64,000 nt of DNA. It comes from Membranipora membranacea. Taxonomy: Eukaryota > Bryozoa > Gymnolaemata > Cheilostomatida > Membraniporidae. The stretch spans positions 21,502,025-21,566,024 of the forward strand of contig OU612070.1 in NCBI GenBank assembly GCA_914767715.1, written 5' to 3'. How positions within the stretch are numbered: the stretch's first letter is position 1; the number at the start of each line of letters is the position of its first letter. A program made the position numbers and the translations under genes. Of this stretch, positions 43,475-55,573 are shown piece by piece. The notes below the pieces were generated by a model, which saw only the letters and a program-made list of their open reading frames with translations, did no database searches and had not been told where the DNA came from.

Positions 43475-44481
43475 AAGATTATAGGAGGAAGGAGGAAAAT
43501 AAGATGTTTGCACTTGTAAGATAAAACAGTTATTCATTGGTACAGGCCCCTTATCAATGTCAAACCATTGATAAGCACTATTTCACAAGCCAATATATGT
43601 CATGAAAACTAGCTCCCTAGTTGATTGTTTTCTGGTAGCAAATTGTGATGCTACCATCTGGCCATATTCTCATGGCAACATTTGAGGAAAACTTTGTTCT
43701 TATCATTTTATACAAACCAAAATCATTGCAGTTTTATCTTTTCAAAAGTGCTGAATCAAGTGTGATGAAATCAACACTATGCAAACAAAAACAAGTTGTT
43801 TTCCATAATATGAATTAATTTTGATTCGACCGTATGTTCCCAAATTTATGTTAAACCAAATATTGTATGCTAGAGTTTAATTGACTGTAATGAAAAATAT
43901 TTGGAGTTCTATGACATCTGTATCTGTATCTGTATCTGTATCTGAAGAACTCTGACCTGTTCAGTGTGTTAGCATGGACTTCATGTCAACTTAGTCTGTT
44001 GTAAGTTATGGGTGAGATTAGAGTGATGAGACTGTGCTGCATTCCAAGACTTATTTAATTAGGAAAGAGTAAGCTTAATGCTGGCAGTATGAATGATATG
44101 TTTGCACGCTCAAAGTGGTACAGTGGCTGAATTCCCGGTATCTTTTGAAAAGCCTAAAATGAAGATGAAAAAGAAAATGAACTCCATACCAAAGCCGAGA
44201 GGTAACAACAAGGACTACATCCGCCTCTTGTTGCTCTATCATTTCTGTAGTATTCTCTGGTAAACTCGGAAATCCACTGAATTCATGTAAGGTCCATGGA
44301 ATGTGCGAGAGTGAGACTCTGCTAGCACCGCTATCTCTCATAAACAGGCTGAAGAATTAGTTGTTTTCTGTTTTGCCATGCAGGGAAATTTTAAGAACTT
44401 TAAATTCCAGTCTGCGATCCTCCACCTCTCCCCCTCAGCTGCTTAGCAGTGAAATTTAAGGGCAACACTGACCAAAATATA

Positions 44482-44558
44482 GACAAGGATGCCGAGTTGG
44501 TAAGACGACGGTCTGCTAACTCATTTTCCTCTGGGAACGTTGGTCGAAATTCGAGTCA
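44482..44558 (+). repeat. tRNA-Ser-derived relic
   Basis: GACAAGGATGCCGAGTTGGT with TCTGCTAACTCA and CTCTGGGAACG keeps the tRNA-Ser(GCT) layout, but the D-arm and T-arm are broken. Its mirrored partner is at 55499-55573. Confidence 0.6.
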
Positions 44559-45005
44559 GTAAATTAATCGAATTAAACCTCTGGCAGATTTTACAGTACA
44601 CAGTGATTGAAGTAGCAGTAAAAAAAAGCATCTCAAAACTCAGGCAAGCTGCTTTATGTAAGTTTTACAAGTAGTCCTCCATAGAATTACTGGACTATTG
44701 GACCAATGAAACAGGAAACTAGATTCCTATAACCATGCATGGGGATGCCATTTGTTTGTGGAGGGTCAATCATATCCCCCTAATCCATGAAAATATATCA
44801 GAGGGGCCACCACTTGCAAGTTAAAACTACAAGAGTGTAGTGTTTCATTTTTGAATAATTTGTATTCAAACTTTATTAGGCGCATCAACGTATGAAACGA
44901 TTAAGATCAACAAACAAAAACAAAGCCTTACTCTGACCTTATCACATCAATTATCATCTTTATTTTTCTCTGCAATATGCATGGATTCAGATATTGAAAC
45001 CATTT

Positions 45006-45086
45006 CAACAAGGATGAGTTTTAAACTCACGCTCCCAGAGGGAAATTGATTAGCAGTCCATAGCCGTAACCACTCAGCCACCTTGT
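45006..45086 (-). repeat. tRNA-Ser-derived relic
   Basis: On the minus strand AACAAGGTGGCTGAGTGGTT then GACTGCTAATC and TCTGGGAGCG; acceptor ends no longer pair properly. Its mirrored partner is at 54970-55050. Confidence 0.65.
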
Positions 45087-45888
45087 TTAGATATCTTAGA
45101 ATTCTTTGAGAAGTCCGAATGCCAGCTGAGTGGGAGGAGTTGGGGTTGGGGAAATAGACAATAAAATTCAAATCTGATAATTACTATCTGCCATTATCTG
45201 ATTGTCCGCAAAAAAGACCCAGACTCTGAGAGGCATATAATTATTATATGTCTCTATGTTATTCCTGTATGTATTGATTTGTGGTCTTTTACGGGATAAT
45301 TGGTCTGGTGCCTTTATCACTAGGTAATTAGAATTTAACCAGCGTAGAAGGCTAATTTTGTTTATTGATTCATTCTTCTTGCCGCTACTACAATTAAGAG
45401 ATGAACTGATATGTATACCATACTGGTATGTACAAGCAGTTCAGTTTTAGCATGGTACTGTGACCTCGTCCCAAGGCCAAACAATAAACTGTGGAAATGT
45501 TTGTTTTTGAAGTAGCTGATTCATCCATTTGTTTCCTCTTTCCTCAAGATAAAACTGCTACAACACCTCTCAAAACAAAGATAAGAACGATATTGTCCCT
45601 GTCTGTCAGTTTGCATATATACTAATGAATCAGTGTTATGAGATTTCATCACTGCGAGAATGTAAACAGATGGCCAGTAGGACATTTGTATACTAGAAAA
45701 CAATAAAACTTGTTTTCGTGTCACCTCATAGCTTGAAATCACATTCATCAATGTTTTGGATTGGTTACAGTGTGAACTGTAAAGCCAATCAAGGAGGCGG
45801 ACCACTTTTAGTACTAATGAACATGGCCTCTTTATCATCCCAGTGGCAATGAAAGCCACTGCCCTTATTTTGTTGCATATTCATTTCA

Positions 45889-45894
45889 TATAAA
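45889..45894 (+). promoter_or_regulatory. TATA box, BRICHOS copy 2
   Basis: TATAAA about 110 bases before the ATG at 46000. The leader contains AACAGCATAAACTGAC, shared with copies 1 and 3, while the sequence just after the TATA box differs from theirs. Confidence 0.7.
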
Positions 45895-45999
45895 GGCGGC
45901 GGTGATCATGATTGTGGTAGAAGTGAATGTTTTGTTGGAGGAGAAACAGCATAAACTGACCAAGTGACCTATCGACAATCATTTCTCAGTCCTGAAACT

Positions 46000-48494
46000 A
46001 TGGAAATGGTAAGCTCTTAGACTTTTACAAAAAAGCGTTTTATTAAAGAGATACATTAAATAAATCAATAAGCTAAATATGAGATATATGGCTCTTGTTC
46101 TTGTTCTTTTTCTTTTTCCTTACTATTATTGCCATCCCATCAGTTTATTTTCGATATCATACCTATTGCTTGTACATATAGATTAAGAAATTTTAAGAGT
46201 TGTAATATCAAACCGTTAATATCACTATAGAATATTTTCATTCATAAATCTTTTCTGCTTATTTCATGTTTCAGTTGTAATATTGTTCTAATTAATATTC
46301 CACTAATATTGATTTCTAATTTAAATTGATATAATTTGCCAGGGTTTTTGAAAAGTAATTTAATTCAAAATGAAAGTCTTTGGTTTATCAAATACGAAGA
46401 TCCATTGTGGCTAAAAACAAGGAGTCCTTGCAACAAAATATTTGATCAGAATCTTTTATCACATAAACAAAATTTACATAAAAAAATCTTGTGACTGAAT
46501 CAATGCCCGAGAAGGGTATCTTTGATGAATACAGCCATATTGCTATTGCAAACACAATAATATCGATTTGAAATTGCTTTATTTTAGGCTCTTAGAAAAG
46601 TTTTATTGACTTTGGGGATGGTGGTGACAGTCACAACAGCTTTACCATTTCGTAATGCTGGAAACTTTACAGAGTATGAGAAGCTTGTGATTGAATGGAA
46701 TGGAGTGGAGATAGTGAGTTAAACCATACATTTCTTATCAGCATCGTGAATTCTTGTGGACTACAATTTCCAGACCCTGTCACAAACTCTCTTCCCTTTT
46801 ATTTACATGATAACCCGTTATGATAATCTAGATATAAAAAATAGAATCAATTATTAGTAAAATGAAGTAGCTGGTGAGTTGAAAACAAAACCACCAAGAA
46901 AAGCTAAATTTTCATTTGTTGACCACGAGAGTGATGCAAGGGAGCAAGAAAGACCATAAAAACCAAACAGGTCCATCTATGTTACTGTTGGAATGTTACC
47001 TTATTATATACTTTACATGATATTTAACCAGGGTTATGAAGAGGTGTATTTTAACAAAGAGATAGGCTTGATCTGGTTTGAAGGAAGAGACGGTTCATTC
47101 ACAGCTCAGGACCTTGGAAAGGTATGATTGAACTCAAATATTTCCTAAAGGTGACCAAATCAGTACATTTTAATTCCAATAACTAACACCTTGACCAGCA
47201 AATGGTAACCCTCTATATATTTCTCTCGTGTTCAGCGAATGTACTTTATACTTTAGGAAGAAGCTGGGAATAGCCTCAAATCTGTGAAATTGCCAAAATA
47301 CTCAATTGATAACACCTAGACTAATTTTAAATATCATTGCGTGATATATCAACTGCAAGGCAGTACTAAAAGTAAGATTGTTCAGAAATTGATTAAAATT
47401 TCTCTTTGATTTTTGTGGGACATTCTTTGATTGCTGCCGCCACACAAATTTATTTAGCAAACTTTGAAGATGAAATTCAACTATCATAAAAACTTGGGAA
47501 GCTGCGGCAGGTTATGCTTTTACATTTAACAGATATAGTAGGTATTTTGAACGTTGTAGACTCTGCAATATTTGAAAATATTTGGATGAATTCCAGGGAA
47601 ATGCTGCAGATGTGATGTATACCCTAGGTCTGATATTAAAATATGATCAATAATACAGTTGACTTTCTCTGTTTAGGCATTGAGAGTTACAAAGTTTTCT
47701 GGAGAGTCAAACTGCTTTGTGTCTTCAATCGAAACCAGCACAGAAGACGCTGCAATGGTTGAATCGCTGATTCATTCTGCAAGCCAATTGTCTCAGGGGA
47801 AGACAATCCAGATGATTCCTGATAACACCATCTACACGATTGTAACTGGACCCATTCAAGACACCAGTTTTCTACCAATGGAGGCAGTTCAGAGATGTGC
47901 TGCAGGGACTTACTGGCGGATTCCAACAGGTATGATGTCAAGTTCAACATACACCTTGAATCTTGTTTTTTGCACATCTTTGAATGGATCCAGAGATAAA
48001 TAGTGCAAATTAAAAGTATTGTAAATTGTAGCCCCAATCTTACCCTCATTGGTTATAAGCATATCATTAGAGGTTTCATTTTAGAGAGTCCCATTTGACA
48101 CATTAGGACCTGATCAGACCCGAGCCAACTCCATTTTGAAAGCTTAATGTTATATTTTGTTTGCAATGCTATTTTCCTTCCGAACACAACTCTGGCAAAA
48201 ACCTCAATTGTGTTGGGGTTAATAGATATTTGAATAATTTACGTTGATACCGATTTTTTCTATTGTTGATGCTTTGATCACCTTTTTGTTTCATTGCTGT
48301 AATTTATATAGTCTTTGCTTGAACGATTAATAACTGTCAAGACTTACGGTTTTTCTCAATTACTTGTAGGTGAGAAACAGGCACAAGATGTAGGCAGCAG
48401 ATCTAAGCGAGCTTGCGCCTATGGTTGTGATCTTGTGTATGACTCATCGTGCAAGTGCTATGAAGCCAAGTGCAGCGTCAAATGTGACTTTTAA
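46000..48494 (+). CDS. BRICHOS precursor of a six-cysteine secreted peptide, copy 2 (divergent)
   Basis: Five exons in phase: 46000-46008 (MEM only), 46588-46713, 47032-47121, 47677-47929 and 48370-48494, 200 residues. Exons 2 to 4 have exactly the same lengths as in copies 1 and 3 (126, 90 and 253 bases). Signal peptide KVLLTLGMVVTVTTALP, glycosylation site NFTEY, BRICHOS with the Cys pair in SNCFVSSI and QRCAAGTYWRIP, then a furin-type site RSKR. The C-terminal peptide keeps the spacing CX3CX7CXCX4CX3C but ends with two extra residues (DF), giving 27 residues. Several charged positions differ, and its net charge is about -1, so a membrane-disrupting role is less likely than for arenicin-like peptides. 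It lies between the inverted arms, in the same orientation as copy 3. Confidence 0.9.
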
Positions 48495-49181
48495 ACTCTG
48501 TGCCGAGTAATGTTCAAACAAGTCACTCTCAATAGAATGCTCTCTACGGTTGCTTGAAAAATATAAAACTAGATTCTGAGATGAAAAAATAAGGAAACTT
48601 AGTTTAATGCGACGAATGCAGCAATCAAGTTGAGTTTTATTGAACAGCACCGTGTGACTTTTCCATCTTAAATTTGATATAGTAAAATATATTATGTCAA
48701 AGTAGATGGGTGTCGTCCGAGTGCATAATAAATGTATAGGCTTTCCCTTTATATCACAGTGATATTTGAAGTTTCCTACTGTTTTGGCAGGATGACTGGC
48801 CTCTCCGGGCAACATAGACCATGCTCCTTGACCATGCTCTATCCCCTCATTGTCTTTGTCTCCCAATTTTCTTCTGTTATTATTCCATTGGTTTGCTTGC
48901 TTTGGCACATTCTGAAAAACATCATTTTGATGATAAAAATTGTTTGTCAATAAATATTGAAAAAGAAAATACATTTGCTGAATCATGCAGAAAGAGTACA
49001 CATTTTTTAAATATTGTTGAATCGAATATAATACAATGATATACAAATATTAAATGTTTCTGTATTTTCTTGGAATACTAGCCATCAGAGCTTAACCAAT
49101 CATAATCGCTTATGTAACAAAGGAGCTGAACCATCCCAACCTGCAGTAATTGTAACAATTGGGATACTTTCCTGGAGGAAA
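48495..49181. other. Non-coding gap before the LINE
   Basis: No gene. A 200-codon minus-strand open frame over 48444-49046 has no recognisable domain and runs antisense through the last BRICHOS exon, so it is not listed as coding. Confidence 0.5.
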
Positions 49182-51572
49182 ATGGAACATCAAGTCTATA
49201 TATCCTCAACCATACTTAAATTGTCGAAACGCTTTTCCAAGGCGCAGTTCCTATTATGCGTGGATTTTAACAGACTACCTATAGACGATATCACTGCTCA
49301 GTTTGGCCTCTCCAACCTGGTTAACTTCAATACTAGGGAGGAAGCTATGCTGGATTTGATATTAACTGACATACCGCAATACAGCACAAGTGAGAAACTA
49401 GCCCCCATAGCAAACAATGACCACTTCTGTATCTACCTAAAAGGAGAGGGCATAGAATCAACTAAATATATTAGAACAAAACGCCGACTAGTGACACCAC
49501 AACGAAAACTCGATGTACTCGCCGACCTAGCAAGAGAATCTTGGGATACAGTTTTACAGGCTAATGATTTCCACAGCAAGGTTACCACCATGCACAGCAT
49601 CATTAATAAAACACTTGACAAGCACTGCCCAATGAAGACTACTAAGGTACGAGCCGACAAACCACCATGGATGTCTGACACTATTATGAAGACAATCTCT
49701 GCAAGAAATGAGGCATACAAAGACAAATGCCCATCATACAAAGTGCTACGGGCTCTGGTACAGAGACTAGTACGCACTAGCAAAAGAAAATATGTGAACG
49801 AGACTCTTAATAAAAATCGTAACTCTAAAGAATGGTGGGACACCGTTAAAAAACTCACCAATAAAGCACAACAGTTACACAAATCTGATCATATCATCAT
49901 CGAGGACAAGAAACTACCTAACGCTGAATTCTGCCATAAACTGAATAATTACTACATAGAAGTCGGGGGAATACGAGCTACCCCGCAACCTGCCCAACAA
50001 ACGACAAACAGAACAAAACTACAACACCTTAGTATAGGTGAAGTTAAAATGCTGATGAGAACGCTGAACACCTCAAAGGCTACATCAACCGAAGACTTCC
50101 CAACATGGGTGTCCAAGGAAGCCATTGAGGATGTATCAATTCCTCTACATGATATTATCAACCACTCACTCGACACTGGCACATTCCCTACTATGTGGAA
50201 ACGCGCGCAAGTAGTTCCAGTACCGAAGACCAAAACTCCCACCATCTACAAAGACTTCCGACCCATCAGCCTATTATTTCATCTCGGCAAACTCCTAGAG
50301 CAGGTGATCCTAAGTAAGATGACGACACATCTCGCTGATATAATAGATGTGAATCAATATGCCTACCAACAGAAACTGAGTACCACTGACACACTACTGC
50401 AGCTACTCGATGACTGGACATCAGCTCTTGATCAGAACTCAAACATTAAATTTGTCCAGAACGCAGTTATAGATTTTTCAAAGGCGTTCGACAGAATGCA
50501 ACACCCGATCTTATTGTCTAAAATGAACTCGCTAGGATTTAATTCCAATGTTATCAACTTGGTAGGAAATTTTCTAAATTCAAGACAGCAGTGTGTCAAG
50601 TTTTCTGGACAATTTCCAACATACAAGCCCATTGATGTTGGTGCACCACAAGGCACTAAGCTTGGGCCTATTCTCTGGCTGATATACTTTAATGACTTGA
50701 AAGCTGAAGGTTTTAATTGTGTGAAGTACGCAGATGACACCACATTTTATAAGCCTATTGTAAACCTCACCGATGACAATGTCTCTGCTGCTATATCAAA
50801 TGCTAATAGTTGGTCTTTAGAAAACAGTATGCTTCTCAACTCAAGTAAGACTGTTGTATTGAATATTGCTTTTTCTGACCGACCTGGTATGAACCTCGAT
50901 GTAAACCCCAGTGATGATACTTTTATCTCCCCATCTAAATCTGCTAAACTATAAGGAGTCACTGTAGACTCTCAACTGTCTTTTAGTGACCACATAGACT
51001 CTGTCGTGAGCAAATGCAATAGCAGACTGTATCTGATGAAGCAGCTTAAGACCATGGGTATGAACACTGCAGGACTGATAACATTCTATGCTGCCAATGT
51101 CAAACCCGTTCTTTCCTACGCCTGCCCAGTATGGTTTCAGTTTATCTCCGAAGCCGATAAAGAGAAACTAGAGAAAGTGCAGAGATACGCTACACGCATG
51201 ATGATGCCACACATAGAGCACTATGACGATAGACTGACCAAGCTAGCCTTACCCTATATATCCGACTTCTTAATGTCTCTATGCAGCGAACACTTTTTAA
51301 AAATTTCAACCGATAATACCCATCCGCTGAACAATAGAATCAGACCTAACACTCAAAGAAAATCCGCCCGTAAAGCAGTAATCGACAAATACCGACCCAG
51401 CAAATGCCGCACTGTAAAACGGCAGAACAGCTTTTTTGAATTCTATATGAGATTTTTCAACTAGTGCAATATTTTTCCATCAATTTTTATTTAAACATTT
51501 CAATTTTGTCAACCTTTTTAGGAGTGATACCAGAAATGTCTAAATAAACAAACATCAAACATCAAACATATA
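49182..51572 (+). mobile_element. CR1/L2-like non-LTR retrotransposon, 5'-truncated
   Basis: One long frame (49182-50954, continuing in the same frame at 51006-51464) encodes the end of an AP-type endonuclease (ends ANNDHFCIYL), a linker, and a full reverse transcriptase: FRPISLL, motif A DFSKAFDRM near 50470, motif B GAPQGTKLGPILWLIYFNDL near 50640, and motif C YADD near 50727. A C-terminal region with KPVLSYACPVW follows. The only lesion seen in the RT part is an in-frame TAA at 50952-50954. The 3' end carries repeated ACATCAA units (51550-51570), typical of the CR1/L2 clade. The 5' endonuclease part is incomplete. Long open frame and few lesions suggest a young insertion. Confidence 0.92.
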
Positions 51573-53439
51573 CTAAGGAGGTTTTAGGATGTTTTTTAGC
51601 AATGTTGACGTTTTTTGGGCGATTTTGAATTGTTGTCTACCAATGCAACGTTTTCTGATGTTTCAAAAAATCGAGCAATTTTGCAAAAAGTTCAAAGTTG
51701 TTTTCTTTCCGATATTCTCATTGGCACTCACTTAATTAAGACAGAGGGAAGAGAAATTGGATACATTGATAAAAACGCCCAGAAATCACCAGTTGGGAGG
51801 GCAGCTCTCCAAAAATGTCCAAAAATCATTAACAATGCTAAAATTGTCCATAAAGCGTCCTAGTATAAACTAACCTTAAATTATCAAGATTTATCAACAT
51901 TCATTATTTCAGTTTTCTCTCAATTCTTAAAATGAACGAGGTATTCACCCATTGACACATAGCAGAGCGGATACAAAAGTCAGCGCATAGACCTCAAGAC
52001 CTTTCCTGTTCTACACCTTATCTGAGTTACTTTTCTATTAAACCTTGTCAGTGTTGGAACATTTGGGAGAGCACAGAACCGGACATACCCGAATAGAAAG
52101 CTAAATGCTTCAGTATACATAATTCAGTAGCAAAATGAAAATTTTAAAGGAAACAAATACATAGCTGCCATTGTCACACTAGATCATTCATATACGCACT
52201 GCCTGATACCAGTTCAAGATTTTGAAGGTTCACCTCTTATTAACCTGTGATCACAGATATTACTGTGCTAATCTAATCAAAACTCTGACTTTTTGTGTCC
52301 ACACAAATATGGAAACAAGAAGCAGTGTTCACCCAAAAAAGATGCTTAGCACAAACAAGTATTCTTCTCGCAAATATAAATAAGATCATTGTAGGGAGTA
52401 AAACATCTTATGCGGAAAAGGCTTCTGCCCTCAACTACATATTAACTATGTTATTGCATTGTAAAGATGATCCACTTAATCCACAGCAAAGCTTGATTTT
52501 TGGATTCTATGAAAGGTTACATATATAGCCTTTATATTTACGTCCTTTGAATATTATCTCTGTTCTACGTAGCAGACTAAAGCTACATACATATATTACC
52601 CATTAGTTATAATGCAAAGAAATCCCAAGGGTGGCCAACTACATGGTAGGAGCTATGTTGACATTGAAGTGAGTTTGAGAGAGATTTTGACTGCTAGAGG
52701 AGCAATATTTTTCAGCTTGATAATCCACTGGTCATATCTTGGAGCTCTGTTAAAGATTGTGTTTCTATCATTTCTTCAAAATAATATTCTAATCCCCTGG
52801 CATATAATTAAATCACAGCAGATCTGAAACACATTTGCATTTTGGTTTGACTTGACCAAAATTTCACAGCCTTCCTTGCCTAGTAGCTGAGCTTAAAAAT
52901 CCGGTAGCATCTTGCTTGCTAATACAACAGATTATAACCGATCATAAGTTCATTTTTGGATGTTCCAATCCTTTAAGTTAAGAAAGTAACAAGGAATCAG
53001 AATATCTATATTGGCTCAGTGATATTTTGATCAATACATAAATCCTACACAGGCCTGTAATTCAGTTTTAGGGGCAGCAGTAAGGCACATACACTAGAAG
53101 TTGGCTAGGCTCTATATCTGGTGAAGCATCACCTTGCAAACTGGGTTAGTCTTGGGGACTCTGAAAGCCTCCGGTGACGGCAGAGGGCATCACCCAAGCC
53201 GCTGAAGCTCTTATAAATTTTTGATTTTGATGTTACTTTATTATGCGATTACTACAAATTGCTCAATTCTACCAATTGGTATACAGGCTGTCATCATGTA
53301 AAAATGTATGAACTACATGCAATTGGATATACTAGGTTGTAAACTAAACCTCATGACAACGGATTTAGCAAATAAACTTTCACTAAGCTCTTAGGTGCAA
53401 AAGTGGGATGGCTATGACATCACCTGTTACCATACCGAA
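51573..53439. other. Gap between two LINE fragments, no gene seen
   Basis: Short open frames only, none with a recognised domain or flanking splice sites that join in phase. Confidence 0.4.
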
Positions 53440-54186
53440 TAGGGCTACAATTTCATGCATGGTATGCATGGTATGGCATGCGCTATATACATCGAACCGA
53501 AGTTACAACCGAACTGGGGGAGGAGTAGCCATCTACTCTAAATCCAGCCTCACGACTAAATTTATATCACGATACACCTACTAGCTCTACAGTATCTTCT
53601 CTATGGATTTAATTACAGCGAGACGATAACATGCCTGCCATCATATACGCAGTAATCTACTATCATGGTGAATTTAACAAGCAAAGGAAAGCTGGTGTAA
53701 TGGACCATATCCACGACACCACAACATTGTGCCTCGAGAAGTTATCAAACGCAGAAATTCTGATGCACGGGGATTTTAACGACCTTGACGTCACTGAACT
53801 CAACCAAACATTCAGACTAGATCAGATGATTATGTTTCACAACAGAGTTAATGCTACCCTTGACCTCATCATGACTAATGTAACTGAGTACAAACGAGCA
53901 ACCATCAACAAATTAGCGCCAAAAGGAGCTAACGACCACTGTGTGATAGAAATAGCTGCACCCACGAGCTAAGATCAAAATACACAACACGAACAAAGCA
54001 TATGGTCACTAAAAAAGCCATATCACTCATCACACAAGATCTACAAAAAGAATCTTGGTCGGAAGTATATAACACTAACGACATCAAAATAAAAGTAGAT
54101 CGCTATCAAAACATCAACAAAAAAATATTTACCAAACACTGTCCTAATAGGAATGTGAAGGTTAAGGTGGGGAAACCCCTTTTGGA
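53440..54186 (+). mobile_element. 5' fragment of a related LINE (endonuclease region)
   Basis: Decayed frames include GGGVAIYSKSSL, HGDFNDLDVTELNQTF and LDLIMTNV, ending GANDHCVIEI (AP endonuclease motifs), then LQKESWSEVYNTNDIK and KHCPNRNVKVKVGKP. These align with the N-terminal part of the 49.2 kb element (LARESWDTVLQANDF, KHCPMKTTKV). Several stops and frame changes are present. The match ends near 54186, where sequence related to the 38.3 kb and 63.7 kb repeats begins, so there is no RT domain. Confidence 0.8.
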
Positions 54187-54850
54187 GAATTCCAAAACAA
54201 TTGGGCTTAGAAGACTTAAAAATAAACTAAACCGCAAGGGAAATCCAGGATTGAAGATAGTTAATATAAATGAAATACCAATACCAGCAACTGGGCAACA
54301 TTTGAGCGCATAAACTACTACTGTCCACGTTGTTCCAGTTTTGCATCCAATTTCATAAAATTTAATGACAATGAGTATAGTTCTTTTAGTTAAAAAAACT
54401 TCCTAAAGTGAGTCCACAACCTCTATAATAAACATCATATAATATAATTAATATTGCTGTCCGTCTAGATAGACGCTGGCGGCATAGGAAGAGGTTTATA
54501 GTGACGACTAGGTTTCCGAGTCGTTAGTGCCACTTTTTAACCACTGACAGCTTTAACCCAGCGTGAAGAATATTGCTACAAGGCCGGAGCCGCAGTGGTT
54601 GATGACAGCATCCTCCTGTATAGAGCTATACCATACAGGAGGGTTCTTTAATCTGCATGCACGACGGTGTTGATCATACAGAAGACCTCCATTATTTATA
54701 GTCCTGATCCGATTAGTGGAAATTGATTTTACTACTCATATGGCCATTTTGGTAAAAGTTGTCATAAGTCATCTGCTTAGTTTCATCTTTGCATTGTTGA
54801 GTATATTCACTAGTTCCTGCTGCTTTCAAATCAGCTACCTCTCTCATTAA
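54187..54850 (-). pseudogene. Antisense fragment of the DCST 3' end with flanking repeat
   Basis: 54718-54850 is the reverse complement of the last DCST coding exon (about 38020-38152), with scattered substitutions; 54250-54370 likewise mirrors 38300-38410. Between them, 54380-54700 is an unmatched insertion. The fragment carries only the final 45 or so codons and cannot encode a working protein. It abuts the outer end of the right arm directly. Confidence 0.8.
54380..54700. repeat. Insertion rich in hairpins
   Basis: Contains CCTCCTGTAT mirrored by ATACAGGAGG near 54610-54640, GACGACT mirrored by AGTCGTT near 54505-54525, GTCTAGATAGAC, and a longer pairing of AACCACTG with CAGTGGTT. It interrupts the DCST-fragment repeat. 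No coding potential is seen and no known RNA family is recognised. Confidence 0.45.
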
Positions 54851-54969
54851 TTAATTTTTATCCGGCAGATAGTAATTATCAGATTTGAAATTTATTGTCT
54901 GTATCCCAAACCCCAACTCCTCCCACTCAGCTGGCATAGGGACTTCTCAAAACATTCTAAGATATCTAA

Positions 54970-55050
54970 ACAAGGTGGCTGATGGGTTACAGCTATTGAC
55001 TGCTAATCCATTTCCCTGAGGGAGCGTGAGTTTAAAACTCATCCTTGTCG
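54970..55050 (+). repeat. tRNA-Ser-derived relic
   Basis: AACAAGGTGGCTGATGGGTT then GACTGCTAATCCA, GGGAGCGTGAG and CATCCTTGTCG; the anticodon arm is damaged. Mirror partner of 45006-45086. Confidence 0.65.
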
Positions 55051-55498
55051 CATTGGCTTTAATAACTGAATGCATGCATACTGCAGAGAAAAATAAAGAT
55101 GACAATTGATGTGGTAAGGTCTGAGTAAGGCTTTGATTTTGTTCGTTGATCTTAATCGTTACACATGTTGATGGGCCTAATAAAATTTGAATACAAATGA
55201 TTCAAACATGAAACACTCGACTCATGTCGTTTTCACTTGCAAGTGGTGGGACCTCTGATATATTTCCATGGATTAGGGGAATATGATTGACCCTCCACAA
55301 ACAGATGGCATTCCCATGTATGGTTATAGGAATCTAGTTTCCTGTTTCATTTATCCAATAGTCCAGTAATTCTACAGAGGACTACTTGTTAAACTTTCAT
55401 AAAGCAGCTTGCCTGAGTTTTGAGATGCTTTTTTTTACTGCTACTTCAATCACTGTGTAATGTAAAATCTGCCAGAGGTTTAATTCGATTAATTTACT

Positions 55499-55573
55499 GA
55501 CTCAAGTTTCGACCCACGTTCCCAGAGGAAAATGAGTTAGCAGACCGTCGTCTTACCAACTCGGCATCCTTGT
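55499..55573 (-). repeat. tRNA-Ser-derived relic
   Basis: Minus-strand GACAAGGATGCCGAGTTGGT, with the same damage as its mirror partner at 44482-44558, so the damage predates the duplication. Confidence 0.6.

Larger units (their letters stand above)
38020..45230. repeat. Left arm of large inverted duplication
   Basis: Segments are found reverse-complemented in the right arm (54850-64000): 45110-45195 with 54868-54960, 44075-44560 with 55500-55980, 43440-43960 with 56100-56590, the whole gene 41636-43369 with 56675-59027, 41220-41500 with 59240-59700, 40830-41120 with 59790-60010, 40140-40500 with 61050-61380, 38515-38900 with 62750-63140, and 38040-38155 with 63949-64000. Both arms carry unmatched insertions. 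Confidence 0.9.
43475..45888. other. Flank of copies 1 and 2, no gene seen
   Basis: Up to about 45230 this is left-arm sequence mirrored at 54850-56550. A TCTGTA hexamer run lies at 43917-43945. Two tRNA-Ser-derived relics are present, at 44482-44558 and 45006-45086. 45230-45888 shows nothing recognisable. Confidence 0.5.

Noticed and set aside
48444-49046. 200-codon minus-strand open frame
   Set aside because: It has no recognisable domain, runs antisense across the last exon of BRICHOS copy 2, and has low-complexity AT-rich composition.
49433-50962. Several minus-strand open frames of 70-150 codons
   Set aside because: They are shadows of the LINE reverse transcriptase frame.
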